Below, in pieces: positions 1-8,767 of a stretch of 64,000 bases of DNA; within the stretch, counting starts at the first letter, position 1, and every line of letters begins with the position of its first letter. The translations under genes and the position numbers were made by a program. Source of the DNA: Gammaproteobacteria bacterium 45_16_T64 (GTDB lineage: Bacteria; Pseudomonadota; Gammaproteobacteria; Pseudomonadales; Ketobacteraceae); assembly GCA_002162955.1 (NCBI GenBank), contig MABD01000030.1, forward strand, positions 208,740 to 272,739, in the 5' to 3' direction. Below the pieces are notes generated by a model. It had not been told where the DNA came from, made no database searches, and worked only from the letters and a program-made list of their open reading frames with translations.

Positions 1-513
1 GTTGGCCAAAATGAGGGCCATTGCCGCGCCATGGCTAACCGCAACAATTGTTTCCCCGCGATGTTTTTTTGCCAGCGTTGTAACGCTATCCAATGCGCGT
101 GAGCTCACATCGTTCATCGACTCTCCATCTTTTGGGGCAAAGTTAGGGTCTTGTTTTAACCGATCAAAAAACTTGTGTTGGTCCCTTAATTCTTCAAATC
201 GAACGCCTTCCCATTCGCCAATGCCGTATTCCTTTAGGCCTTCCGCAATTTGTATGTCGAGGCTAAGGGCGTCACCAATGGCTTGAGCTGTGTGGCGTGT
301 TCGCTCGAGCGGGCTTGCATAGATAGCAGCGATTTTCGGGTGGCGACGCTTAAGGTGCTTGCCTGCACGAGATGCTTGTTGTTGCCCTGTGCTTGTTAGG
401 CTGCTGTCGGTCCAGCCATGCCATCGTTTATCGACATTGGCCTGAATCTGGCCGTGGCGAACAAACAAGATGCGGGTGCTTGCCGGGGAGAGCTCTGATA
501 AGGATTGTGGCAT
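1..513 (-). CDS. Histidine phosphatase family protein, C-terminus outside window
   Basis: Phosphoglycerate mutase-like (histidine phosphatase) enzyme, a fold that removes phosphate from small molecules or proteins through a phosphohistidine. Reading leftwards from an ATG at 511-513, the frame stays open to base 1. The RHG motif (Arg19-His20-Gly21) carries the expected nucleophile. ASPLERTRHTA and a Glu-rich IGEWEG segment follow, and the second catalytic His is in AVSHGAAMA near the edge. The start lies 14 bases after the stop of the exported protein at 528-1856, so the two probably share a transcript. The substrate cannot be read from the sequence; CobC, GpmB-like and SixA-like roles are all possible. 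The missing end is a window effect, not damage. Confidence 0.9.
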   Translation of the reverse strand, partial: MPQSLSELSPASTRILFVRHGQIQANVDKRWHGWTDSSLTSTGQQQASRAGKHLKRRHPKIAAIYASPLERTRHTAQAIGDALSLDIQIAEGLKEYGIGEWEGVRFEELRDQHKFFDRLKQDPNFAPKDGESMNDVSSRALDSVTTLAKKHRGETIVAVSHGAAMALILAN

Positions 514-527
514 CGATTTTCCTATGG

Positions 528-1856
528 TTACTGGGGAGTGTTCTCCCCCTGAACGAGGGTGAATTCTTCATTAATCGTTTGACTTGCAACGGCGGGAATA
601 TCTTTGATCCTGCTGGCGAACTCGTATGGATTGCCAATTTTATCTGCGAAGTATGCGTCAAACTGAAACTTGAACGTTTCATCCAATGGGATTTCTCTTA
701 GGCTATAACCAATGTTAGGTCCTTGTCCAGTGAACCTCTCAGGTAGTTCGGCTAGTTCAAAGTTATCTACATAAAGAAGGCTTATCGGTGCGTCAAAATT
801 ACTAGGGACATAAAGCTCTGTGTAAATGTCGAACCCTTCATTGGTGCTTAGCATGACCCAGGTCCTATCTTCTGAGATGACCTTATGTAACAAGGCGAGC
901 TCTGAAGAGGACATCTTGCCATCGACTTTAGTGGGGAGTATGGGATTAAATGAGGAGAGAACTTCACTGTTGAGCAAGTTGTTACCGTCAATGGATAGCG
1001 TTGCCTTGGGGTTACTTAGCAGAGTGGCAATAATGGACGGTACGTGAATATCGACACTGATGTTGAATTGCTGAGGCAATACTTTGAAGCGGATATCCAA
1101 GTACACGACGGGTACAGATGCGAACGTAAACTGGCTCTTCGCAAGAATTGTTGTTCGTATGGGACCTTGTTTTACCGCTAGAACTTCAGTGTTGATATCG
1201 TTGTTATCGAGAGTGACTGAGGCGGTGTTAAATAGTATGCCTGCCGTTATACGTAGTTTTAGGGTGTCGAGCAAGCTGGACTGTTGTTTGCCTTCGTAGC
1301 TTGAGTAGGTGAAGTCGTTCCAAGAAAGGAAGTCTTTTGGATTGGTGCGTAGCGTAAAATAGTCAGATTTGATAATGCCAGCTTTCTGATCGTATTGGGT
1401 TAGTGGTTTGTAATGGAAGCCCTCGAGGTGCCTAGAAACGTAGAGGTAGCGTACTTCGTTGGTATGGCTACTTAGTACCTGTATTTCGGTGTAAAGCTTA
1501 GTGAATTCTGCATTATAGGCGTCGAGCCGTTGCCCCATATCAACATAACGAAATAGCAGTGAGTCGTGGGGGTCGATGATACCCTCTGTTCCGAGCAGCG
1601 GGGTCTTCGATTCTTTAAACCAACTTTCTCCTTGCTCGTCAAAATCTTCCAGCTGGTGAGGGACGGGAATGAGAATGCCGTCCTTTACGGCTAGTAACGT
1701 TATTTTAGCAAACGAATTCCCCACTAGGTTGGGCAGCTCTATGGCCTTAAGTTCTACCACCTGCTGGTCTTCGATCTGGGACTGAGCGGAGGCGTAGTTG
1801 CCAATCGACGCTAAAAGACTGATGCATATGGCGAGCGGATATAGTCGTTTGTTCAC
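528..1856 (-). CDS. Exported protein of unknown function
   Basis: 442 residues beginning with a clear Sec signal peptide (basic MNKR, hydrophobic core, cleavage near ASA-Q), so the product is probably periplasmic or surface-exposed. No transmembrane helix follows. The body is rich in beta-type alternation and contains a DPHDSLLFRYVDMG segment, but I do not recognise a catalytic motif. It probably lies in one transcript with the histidine phosphatase, which starts 14 bases downstream. It is divergent from the patatin gene. Real gene on length, signal peptide and codon use; function unknown. Confidence 0.8.
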   Translation of the reverse strand: MNKRLYPLAICISLLASIGNYASAQSQIEDQQVVELKAIELPNLVGNSFAKITLLAVKDGILIPVPHQLEDFDEQGESWFKESKTPLLGTEGIIDPHDSLLFRYVDMGQRLDAYNAEFTKLYTEIQVLSSHTNEVRYLYVSRHLEGFHYKPLTQYDQKAGIIKSDYFTLRTNPKDFLSWNDFTYSSYEGKQQSSLLDTLKLRITAGILFNTASVTLDNNDINTEVLAVKQGPIRTTILAKSQFTFASVPVVYLDIRFKVLPQQFNISVDIHVPSIIATLLSNPKATLSIDGNNLLNSEVLSSFNPILPTKVDGKMSSSELALLHKVISEDRTWVMLSTNEGFDIYTELYVPSNFDAPISLLYVDNFELAELPERFTGQGPNIGYSLREIPLDETFKFQFDAYFADKIGNPYEFASRIKDIPAVASQTINEEFTLVQGENTPQ

Positions 1857-2088
1857 AATGGTTCCCTTTGGGTATCTATCACGCCACCCCGGCGTGGGTT
1901 GTAACCTCGGTAGCTTGATGGTCGCTACGGGTTATCTTTGTCATTATACAGAATGTAGAGTATGTATCTCCCGGCGGGATTAGACCATAGGCCTATTGCA
2001 AGATTCAACAAAACGGTTTAGGAGAATGGTGTCAAATTATGTCAAGCCAGCTATGATAAAAGAACGTTGAACAGGCAGTAGGGAAGTA

Positions 2089-3243
2089 ATGACTAAGAAA
2101 GAGCAATCCAGGGAAACACATTTACATTGCGGGTTAGTGTTGTCAGGGGGAGGGGCTAGAGCTGCGTACCAAGTGGGAGTGCTTAAGGCGATTGCTGATA
2201 TTATGCCTGTCGATATACGTAACCCTTTTGGGGTGATTTCTGGAACATCCGCAGGTGCGATCAATGCGGTGGCGCTAGCAGCACATGCAGAAAATTATCG
2301 AAATGCTGTATATGCAATTGAACAGGTGTGGCGGCACTTTAAGCCCCATCTGGTTTACAGGACGGACCCTATTGGGGTTGGGGTGTGCGGCATAAAGTTC
2401 TTAATGAGGATGTTTATGGCGATGCCCAATCATCCTGCATCTTTGCTGAATAACAAGCCGCTGGCTAAATTGTTAGAAGAAATGATCCCGTTTGATCATA
2501 TTAAGGAGGCGATTCGGCATGGGTATTTACGCTCAATTAGTGTTACAGCGTCAGGGTACAATAGTGGCCACTCGGTGGCTTTTTTTGATGGAAGTCCTGA
2601 TATTAGTAGCTGGAAGCGCTTTCAGCGTGTGGGTTTAAGAGCGAGCTTGAGTGTGGAGCATTTGTTGGCGTCTTCAGCAATACCGACTGTCTTTCCCGCG
2701 GTACGTATTAATAGAGAGTATTTTGGTGATGGGGCGGTGCGTCAGCTGGCGCCGTTGAGCCCAGCGTTGCACATGGGAGCAAAAAAGCTCTTGGTGGTCG
2801 GGGTTAGCGGTAATCGTAGCGCGCCTCAAGTACGAAAAGCGACAGAAGCATATCCATCATTGGCTCAAATTGGTGGCCATTTACTGAATAGTGTTTTTCT
2901 CGATAGTTTAGAATACGATGTTGAGCGGTTGGAACGTATCAATGACACTTTGGAGCTCATTCCCGATAATGTTAGGGAGAAATCAGGGATAACGATGAAC
3001 CCCATCGAGTGTCTGCTTATTTCGCCTTCTCAGTGTGTTGATCAAATTGCCGCAAAGTTTGCTAAGAATTTACCCTTAACCATTCGTATTTTCTTACACG
3101 GCATTGGGGCAACGGATACTTCAGGGTCTAGTGTGCTCAGCTACCTCTTGTTCGAGAGGCAGTTCTGTAATGCGCTTATTGAGTTGGGCTATCATGATGC
3201 AATGGAGCGGGAAGAGGAAATTCGCACTTTCTTGCACCATTAA
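2089..3243 (+). CDS. Patatin-like phospholipase
   Basis: Patatin family lipid acyl hydrolase using a Ser-Asp dyad. The oxyanion-hole glycine run (SGGGARAAYQVGV) lies around residues 19-31, the nucleophile elbow GTSAG puts Ser at about residue 54, and the catalytic Asp is at about 214 in YFGDGAVRQL (DGA in place of the commoner DGG). The 384-residue length fits bacterial members with a C-terminal extension. There is no signal peptide, so it acts in the cytosol or at the inner leaflet, or is secreted another way. It converges with an alpha/beta hydrolase gene 31 bases away. Substrate is probably phospholipid or acylglycerol by family; specificity unknown. Confidence 0.88.
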   Translation: MTKKEQSRETHLHCGLVLSGGGARAAYQVGVLKAIADIMPVDIRNPFGVISGTSAGAINAVALAAHAENYRNAVYAIEQVWRHFKPHLVYRTDPIGVGVCGIKFLMRMFMAMPNHPASLLNNKPLAKLLEEMIPFDHIKEAIRHGYLRSISVTASGYNSGHSVAFFDGSPDISSWKRFQRVGLRASLSVEHLLASSAIPTVFPAVRINREYFGDGAVRQLAPLSPALHMGAKKLLVVGVSGNRSAPQVRKATEAYPSLAQIGGHLLNSVFLDSLEYDVERLERINDTLELIPDNVREKSGITMNPIECLLISPSQCVDQIAAKFAKNLPLTIRIFLHGIGATDTSGSSVLSYLLFERQFCNALIELGYHDAMEREEEIRTFLHH

Positions 3244-3274
3244 GGCCGTGGTGGGCGTTGATTTCGAGATAGTG

Positions 3275-4219
3275 TCAATAGATATGATGAACAAAGTCGG
3301 TGTCTGAAGGGCTGTTCCCATCTATGTATTTAAATAAGCGAGAGGTTTGACTGCAGTATTCTCCCCGTTCGAGTGAGGCGACATAGTGATCGTTGAGTAA
3401 ATGTCCCTTTTTATCGGCACTGAATACCGCGCCAGCAGTATGGTCTTTGTGAGCTAGCACACCAATTCGGCCAAAAAAATCAAGGTTGTTAACGAAGTGC
3501 TCTACGTACGGGACCCCTCGCTTGTATTCTTCTGATAGTTCGGTGTCTACTCGGAAGCTATCGGCCACACCTGCCATGCAATAAATTTCCAGCTTATGGG
3601 CTAGGTGACGGTATTTCTTGTCTTTGAGTAATTTGCGAGAGATATAGCTGGAAACAATCGTGCCTTGGGAGTGTCCGAGAAGTACAACTTTATCGTGGGT
3701 GACGAGCGCTTCCTTTACCAGGTCATAGGCTGGGCGAGACAATACCCCATCTTTGCGCAGTGTTCGTGCGGTTATCGAGTCGACCAGGTCCCACACAATA
3801 CCATAGGTGGGTGTGTGAATAAGGTGTACCGAACGATGAAATATTCTGGCAAGCTCCTGACAGTTAAGAATTGCAACCGGCGGGGAGGTGGCTATACCAT
3901 TGATAAAAAACCATTTTTCGCTATCTCCCGAGTGTGTGTAATGCTCTGGGTTACATGAGATGGTGCCAGTGCTGTACGCATTGCGCTCAAAGGGCAGAAT
4001 TATTTGTAGTCCTGCGTTGATGTAATCCAGGATGCTGCTGTAACTTTTCCAGTGTAATTCTGATTTAGTAGAGGCTTCAGAGTTGATAGGGCTAATTAAA
4101 TAAGGCATGGTCCAGAGGTGTTCTAGGACTAGCAATAGATCCTTCTCAACAGACGTTCTGTTGTTTAGAAAGCGAGAAGCAAGCTTCTTGATTTTTTTTG
4201 GGGTATCAAAGGGAAACAT
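3275..4219 (-). CDS. Alpha/beta hydrolase-like protein
   Basis: 314-residue protein with a nucleophile elbow GHSQG, Ser at about residue 184, preceded by a VVLL beta strand and followed by a helix, as in alpha/beta hydrolases. A late HLLNDHYV segment could supply the catalytic His. No signal peptide is visible. The N-terminal 90 residues are helical and match no motif I know. It converges with the patatin gene, so the two are not in one operon, but two lipolytic-type enzymes side by side suggest lipid turnover. Substrate unknown; a DUF676 or lipase-like assignment is an inference. Confidence 0.7.
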   Translation of the reverse strand: MFPFDTPKKIKKLASRFLNNRTSVEKDLLLVLEHLWTMPYLISPINSEASTKSELHWKSYSSILDYINAGLQIILPFERNAYSTGTISCNPEHYTHSGDSEKWFFINGIATSPPVAILNCQELARIFHRSVHLIHTPTYGIVWDLVDSITARTLRKDGVLSRPAYDLVKEALVTHDKVVLLGHSQGTIVSSYISRKLLKDKKYRHLAHKLEIYCMAGVADSFRVDTELSEEYKRGVPYVEHFVNNLDFFGRIGVLAHKDHTAGAVFSADKKGHLLNDHYVASLERGEYCSQTSRLFKYIDGNSPSDTDFVHHIY

Positions 4220-4432
4220 AGTTACTGCGATTCCTTAGGAGTTCTTGTTATTAATAAGGGTAGGTTAGTGGGCTTTAATTTTCCTAGAACTTGTTAGTCA
4301 ATAGAAGCTTAGTATACTCATGATCCTGAATGTGGACATAACTTATCCCTCTGAAAAACGTTGTGTTTTTGTTACTGAATCAACTGAAACGGCCGTTGTC
4401 CAAAAGGGTCAGATAAAAAAGGAATAACTTAC

Positions 4433-5053
4433 ATGAAAAAGATACCAATGATTGTTGCGCTGGGCCTGGTTGGGGTTTTGTCCTTACTGGGGAATACTGC
4501 TCAGGCGATGGAGCGTTACATTGCGGGCGTTCATTATAAAATAGTTGCCCCAGAGCCGTCGAAAACAGCGACACCGCATGTGCTTAACTTTTTTTCCTAT
4601 GCGTGTCCTCATTGCTATCACCTTGAGCCTCAGGTCGCAAAGTGGAAGCAAACGCTGAAACCGAGTGTTTCATTCGACCGTGTGCCAGCCCAATGGAATG
4701 CATTTTTTACCGATATGGCCAAATTTTATTACACATTGGACCTCATGAAGGTAGAAGAACAGCATAGCGATACTATCTTTGACGTAATTCACAAGAAAAA
4801 GCGGAGCTTACATACTCCGGGCGGTATCGTGGCTTTTGTGCCTTCTTTGGGAGTCGATAAAGGAAAGTTTGAAACGATCTTTAAGTCTGCTGATGTAGAG
4901 AAAAAAATGCGTGAAGGCAAAGGGCTGCTAGCCAAATACAAAGTGCCTGGTGTGCCTAGTTTTGTGATAAATGGGCGATATTTCGTTAACGTGAGTATGG
5001 CAGGGTCAGTGGAGGAACTGTTTAGTGTGATGGATTTCTTGCTGGATAAGTAG
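4433..5053 (+). CDS. dsbA: Periplasmic thiol:disulfide interchange protein DsbA
   Basis: Introduces disulfide bonds into exported proteins; normally reoxidised by DsbB, which is not in this window. 206 residues with a signal peptide (cleavage near AQA-M). The redox motif CPHC (Cys58, Cys61) sits in FSYACPHCYHLEP, which is diagnostic of DsbA. The cis-proline loop GVPSFVING is present near residues 175-183. Length is normal for the family. The gene stands alone, with a hairpin terminator about 165 bases after its stop. Start chosen because the ATG directly begins the signal peptide. Confidence 0.95.
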   Translation: MKKIPMIVALGLVGVLSLLGNTAQAMERYIAGVHYKIVAPEPSKTATPHVLNFFSYACPHCYHLEPQVAKWKQTLKPSVSFDRVPAQWNAFFTDMAKFYYTLDLMKVEEQHSDTIFDVIHKKKRSLHTPGGIVAFVPSLGVDKGKFETIFKSADVEKKMREGKGLLAKYKVPGVPSFVINGRYFVNVSMAGSVEELFSVMDFLLDK

Positions 5054-5217
5054 ATTTTAGGCGGGTTAAGAGGGGCAATTGCTTCATTCTTCGGAAAATC
5101 GCTTGGATCGCTGGCAATGCTAACACTTTGTTCTACACTCAAATTAACAGTTTATTTGTGCCGCTCTGCTTGTCGTAGAGCAATTCATTAACGTGTTGAT
5201 TTATGAGTGTAATTTTT

Positions 5218-5246
5218 AAACCACCTTATCTAAGGTGGTTTTTTTT
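5218..5246 (+). terminator. Rho-independent terminator after dsbA
   Basis: An 11-bp perfect stem AAACCACCTTA / TAAGGTGGTTT with a 2-base apex (effectively a tetraloop) is followed by a run of T. On the plus strand this is a strong terminator, closing the dsbA unit. On the minus strand it follows the stop of the convergent gene immediately but has only a weak T tract, so it may serve both directions. Confidence 0.88.
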
Positions 5247-5964
5247 ATGCGGATTTTATGTCTAGAGAGTAGCTGCTCTGATCGCCTACCAACTGATTCT
5301 CAAGGATGTAGGAGAATGCTATCAGCTCTTTTTGACGTGTTTTCTTAAAGAGCTGATGAATGACAAAGTGAATACCCTTATTGACCGTTTTTATTCCCAG
5401 GTCAGCTGACTTCTTGATAAAGGGGCGAACTTTGAACAGTTGTGTCGGTTTACTGTAAAAATTGATAACCGCTAGATCGGTAATAGAGCAAAGCAAGTCT
5501 GCGATTTGATGATTGTAGTGCTGTGTGTGTTTATCGTTTCGAATACGGGTAATGAGTTCTTGAGTTTGCTCTGCAGTGCCGTTAATCAATGGAAAGGCGA
5601 TATAGGGTTCACCATTCTTTTCTTTGATTAGCGTTAACATATACTCAGAAAAAATAACCAATTCATGGGGCTCTAAGCTGTTAACCATTTTTCTGATAAC
5701 GAGCTTCGCACCTTTGATTACTGTCGATATTCCTTTGTCTGCTGAGCGCCTTGCCGCGGGGTGTACCCGAACGTCTTTCATGATATCGAAGTAAAATTGA
5801 TCAATCGCCATCGTTAGAAGCTCTGACAGAACTTGAGCTGAGCGGGCGCTTAACCCCGGGTGCTTGGCGTTTGTGCTAATAGAATCAAACAGGTCGAGTA
5901 TGTCCATATGAATCTCTGGGGTGAGTTTAAACCCTAAAGATATGTGCGAAGTCTGATTGTCCAC
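5245..5964 (-). CDS. Unknown protein with an internal duplication
   Basis: 239 residues, soluble and mostly helical, with no signal peptide. Two copies of one module are visible. In the first, around residues 70-95, the text reads ARRSADKGISTVIKGAKLVI. In the second, around 188-210, it reads IKKSADLGIKTVNKGIHFVI. Each copy is preceded by an aromatic-rich helix and followed by an ELIxFSxxL segment. I do not recognise the family. It stands alone, convergent with dsbA, and its stop codon overlaps the T run of the shared hairpin. Confidence 0.7.
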   Translation of the reverse strand: MDNQTSHISLGFKLTPEIHMDILDLFDSISTNAKHPGLSARSAQVLSELLTMAIDQFYFDIMKDVRVHPAARRSADKGISTVIKGAKLVIRKMVNSLEPHELVIFSEYMLTLIKEKNGEPYIAFPLINGTAEQTQELITRIRNDKHTQHYNHQIADLLCSITDLAVINFYSKPTQLFKVRPFIKKSADLGIKTVNKGIHFVIHQLFKKTRQKELIAFSYILENQLVGDQSSYSLDIKSA

Positions 5965-6184
5965 TATTTCACCCTATGCTACTGCTCGTGAGGGCTGCAC
6001 TCTATTGTTGTCTGAAGGACAAATCAAGGCAGATTGATTACTTTAGCGGCGCTATCAGCTAAATATTTGAATATAAGGAGATTAAATATTGAATTGAGTT
6101 AGTTTTAGAGGGGTTGTAAGTGACGCTTTGTCTATACTGATTTGAGAGTACGTTAAATTTGTAATGATGGGTTTTTAATATCTA

Positions 6185-7750
6185 GTGGATGCATTGGAAA
6201 GTAAGGCAAAGGTAGAAAGGAGCGGAAGGGGTATCGCCGGGCTCCTCTATCACATCGTAGGGTGTGCTTTATACTGCCTGTTAAATGGAGTTTCGGCCCA
6301 CGCTGCACCAGTGGAAATGGTGCTCAAGCAAGAGCCAAATTCGATGGCGTCCGATGACTGGCTGTCGCTGGTGGTTTGGGTGTTAGTATCATTGGGTATA
6401 GTGATATGCGTTCTGCTATGGAGTCTTTATCGATTAAAATCCGCCCTAGAAAAAGCAGAGCGGGAACTCAAAAACTCCGAGGAAGGGCTAAGCGAAGCTC
6501 AGTCAATCGCACAGATGGGAAGCTGGTCCCGAGATTTTGAGCATGGCACTAGCTTTTGGTCCGCAGAAGCGCGTTCTGTCTTGGGTCTAGATGAAGAGCA
6601 AGAGTCGTTTAAACATTATGAAACATTGCTCCATCCAGACGATCTGGAGGGCATGATGGAGGCGGTAGCCTCTGCGTATCATCAGGGGGGAGGGTATATC
6701 CATGAGCATCGTGTTATCGCTCCTTCAGACAATAAAGAGCGTTGGATTAGACTTGCAGGCAAGGTGTTTTTGGGTGAAGAGGAAATGTGTCCTGTAAGGG
6801 AAACAGGCACGGTTCAAGATGTGACATTAAAGAGACAAGCAGAGGAAGCGTTGCGGGAGAGTGAAGAAAAGCTACGGTCTATTTTGGAGGCCGCACCTTA
6901 TCCCATTATTATTCTTAAAGCAGGGCAGTCATTCACGTTTCGATATGCCAACAAGAGTACATTCTACTTATTTGAAATGGCGATGGAGCAGCAAGCGCTG
7001 GATACCATTGATATGCAGTCATTTTGGGTCAGTGATGATGGTCATGAGCAGTTTGTCGAGGCGTTCTCTGAGGGCGAGGTATCAAACTACGAAGTGCTGA
7101 TGAAGACACAGAAAGGCAAAGTGTTCTGGGGGATGCTGTCCTCTACCCCAATGGACTTTCAGGGGGAGGCAGCATTATTTGTATCTGTCCTCGATGTTAC
7201 TGATAGGAAGCTGATACAAGAAGAGCTGGAGCGGTTAGCGACCACCGACCCTCTCACTGGATTACTTAATCGACGTAGTCTCTTTGATATGGCGAAAAAA
7301 GAAATTCGTCGAGCAATTCGTTACAAATACCCATTCACAATCCTAATGTTGGATATTGACCACTTTAAGCGCGTCAATGATACCTATGGTCATGCGGTTG
7401 GCGACAAAGTCATTCAGCGGTTTTCTGAGGTGTGTACTTCGTGCTTACGGGAGGAAGATGTGCTCGGCCGAGTAGGGGGGGAGGAGTTTGTTGCAGTGCT
7501 TGTGTCCTCCAGTGCGGAGGGGGGGTACATTGTAGCTGAAAGAATGCGTAAACTCTGGGAGGCCGAAATTATTGATGTTGGCGAAGGTAAAGATAGCTTT
7601 TCCGTGAGTATTGGTGTGTCGGAACTGTTGAATCAGGGCGAGGCCTTTGATGTTGTCTTAGAAAGAGCCGATAGGGCCTTGTATGATTCTAAATCGGCGG
7701 GGAGGAATTGCGTTACGATTAATGCAGAGCAAATTGGCCACATTTCCTAG
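6185..7750 (+). CDS. Membrane-bound PAS-PAS-GGDEF diguanylate cyclase
   Basis: Makes the second messenger cyclic di-GMP from GTP. A GTG start gives 521 residues. There is a hydrophobic segment near 21-40, a transmembrane helix near 60-82, a short coiled coil, a PAS/PAC unit at about 100-220, a second PAS at about 228-345, and a C-terminal GGDEF domain at about 350-515. The active-site signature is GGEEF in GRVGGEEFVAVL, so it should be catalytic. The inhibitory-site motif RxxD (REED) lies exactly five residues before it, predicting product feedback. A PstS-like periplasmic protein is encoded about 190 bases downstream and might feed the sensor; this is inference. Confidence 0.92.
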   Translation: MDALESKAKVERSGRGIAGLLYHIVGCALYCLLNGVSAHAAPVEMVLKQEPNSMASDDWLSLVVWVLVSLGIVICVLLWSLYRLKSALEKAERELKNSEEGLSEAQSIAQMGSWSRDFEHGTSFWSAEARSVLGLDEEQESFKHYETLLHPDDLEGMMEAVASAYHQGGGYIHEHRVIAPSDNKERWIRLAGKVFLGEEEMCPVRETGTVQDVTLKRQAEEALRESEEKLRSILEAAPYPIIILKAGQSFTFRYANKSTFYLFEMAMEQQALDTIDMQSFWVSDDGHEQFVEAFSEGEVSNYEVLMKTQKGKVFWGMLSSTPMDFQGEAALFVSVLDVTDRKLIQEELERLATTDPLTGLLNRRSLFDMAKKEIRRAIRYKYPFTILMLDIDHFKRVNDTYGHAVGDKVIQRFSEVCTSCLREEDVLGRVGGEEFVAVLVSSSAEGGYIVAERMRKLWEAEIIDVGEGKDSFSVSIGVSELLNQGEAFDVVLERADRALYDSKSAGRNCVTINAEQIGHIS

Positions 7751-7939
7751 GTTGGGACCATGGTTTTGTAACCTTATGTAATAATCGTTGAAATAAGTAC
7801 TTGATATAGGGAAGGAACTATCAGTATATTTGCCTTAAGAATTTTAATAAAATTGACTAATTAGTTTAGTTGCTTTAGCTTTTCGCAATTCAGCGATGAA
7901 ATGGCAAAAATAACGATAAATATGTGCGGGGCAGTATCA

Positions 7940-8374
7940 ATGGAGTTTCCGGGGGTGGGCAAATGGGTCGGGGTGCTGGCTGCATTCTTGCTTTGTTCTT
8001 CTAGTGTCCAAGCTGAGTTGGCCATTATCATTAATAATGATAATGCAACCAATGATATAACGATTGAAGAAGTAGTGAGTATTTTCTTGGGGAAGAGCAG
8101 GAATCTCCCTGATGGTACAAAGGTCGTTCCGATTGATCAGTGGGAAGGGGAAGAGGCAAGGGAGTCTTTCTATCACGACGTGGTTAAGAAGACTCAATCA
8201 CAACTTAATTCTTATTGGTCTCGAATTATTTTTGCGGGCAAGGGGCAGCCCCCTTTCGCGGTAAGCGATAGTCGAGAGGTTATGGAGTTTATTGCAGGCA
8301 ATCAGAATATGATTGGCTATGTGGACACCGATGCCGTTGATGAGTCAGTAAAAGTTATTCTTATAGCACCATAG
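7940..8374 (+). CDS. Small PstS-like periplasmic binding protein
   Basis: 144 residues with a signal peptide ending VQA-E. The mature part matches the compact single-lobe relatives of phosphate-binding PstS: an EEVVSIFLGKSRNLPDG opening, a YWSRIIFAGKGQPP centre and an MIGYVD end. I prefer the ATG at 7940 because GGGG lies eight bases upstream and the signal peptide then begins correctly; an in-frame ATG at 7901 would add 13 residues. No permease or ATPase genes are adjacent, so it is unlikely to be part of a transporter. It follows a diguanylate cyclase, so it may be a sensor partner. A relative is encoded at 38292-38750. Confidence 0.78.
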   Translation: MEFPGVGKWVGVLAAFLLCSSSVQAELAIIINNDNATNDITIEEVVSIFLGKSRNLPDGTKVVPIDQWEGEEARESFYHDVVKKTQSQLNSYWSRIIFAGKGQPPFAVSDSREVMEFIAGNQNMIGYVDTDAVDESVKVILIAP

Positions 8375-8396
8375 CCTATCTGCTTTGCGTGCTGAA

Positions 8397-8416
8397 CCCA
8401 GGCAGGGGTGCCTGGG
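8397..8416. terminator. Hairpin between convergent genes
   Basis: Perfect 8-bp stem CCCAGGCA / TGCCTGGG with a GGGG loop, 23 bases after the PstS-like gene's stop and 25 before the end of the convergent small gene. Neither side has a T run, so it is terminator-like rather than a canonical intrinsic terminator. Confidence 0.5.
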
Positions 8417-8440
8417 GGGCGTCAAACTCAGCGAAATAGC

Positions 8441-8629
8441 TTACTCTGCTGGAGTCGTTTCTGTTATTTCGACCGTTGAGTTGTCTATTATCTCCGTTGC
8501 AACTTCTTCCTGGATTTCGACAATGCCTGTGGGCTCGTCAGCTGATTGATCATCTAACATATCCGAACCATAATATACTGCGCCAAAATTGGCGGCGACC
8601 AATACTGCTAGAATGGCAAATAGTTGCAT
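8441..8629 (-). CDS. Small acidic single-helix membrane protein
   Basis: 62 residues from the ATG at 8627-8629: one N-terminal hydrophobic helix (MQLFAILAVLVAANFGAVYY), then a very acidic, Thr/Glu-rich tail. The ATG is favoured over an upstream in-frame start at 8656 because a G-rich Shine-Dalgarno (seven G then AATT) lies just before it. No family recognised. The tail probably faces the periplasm. The G/C run in the ribosome-binding site could vary in length by slippage. Confidence 0.55.
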   Translation of the reverse strand: MQLFAILAVLVAANFGAVYYGSDMLDDQSADEPTGIVEIQEEVATEIIDNSTVEITETTPAE

Positions 8630-8767
8630 AGTAATTCCCCCCCTTTGGGTACTCAATAGAGACCTAGTTTGTTTCCCCCACCATATTGATAATAACCTCT
8701 TGAATGATCAACCTAAATTTTGCAGTTGCATGGCAAAATTAGCACTTTGTAACGATTTTCTTGCTTT

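Noticed and set aside
7940-8374. True phosphate-uptake PstS
   Set aside because: Only one lobe is present and no pstC, pstA, pstB or phoU lies nearby, so high-affinity phosphate transport is not supported.
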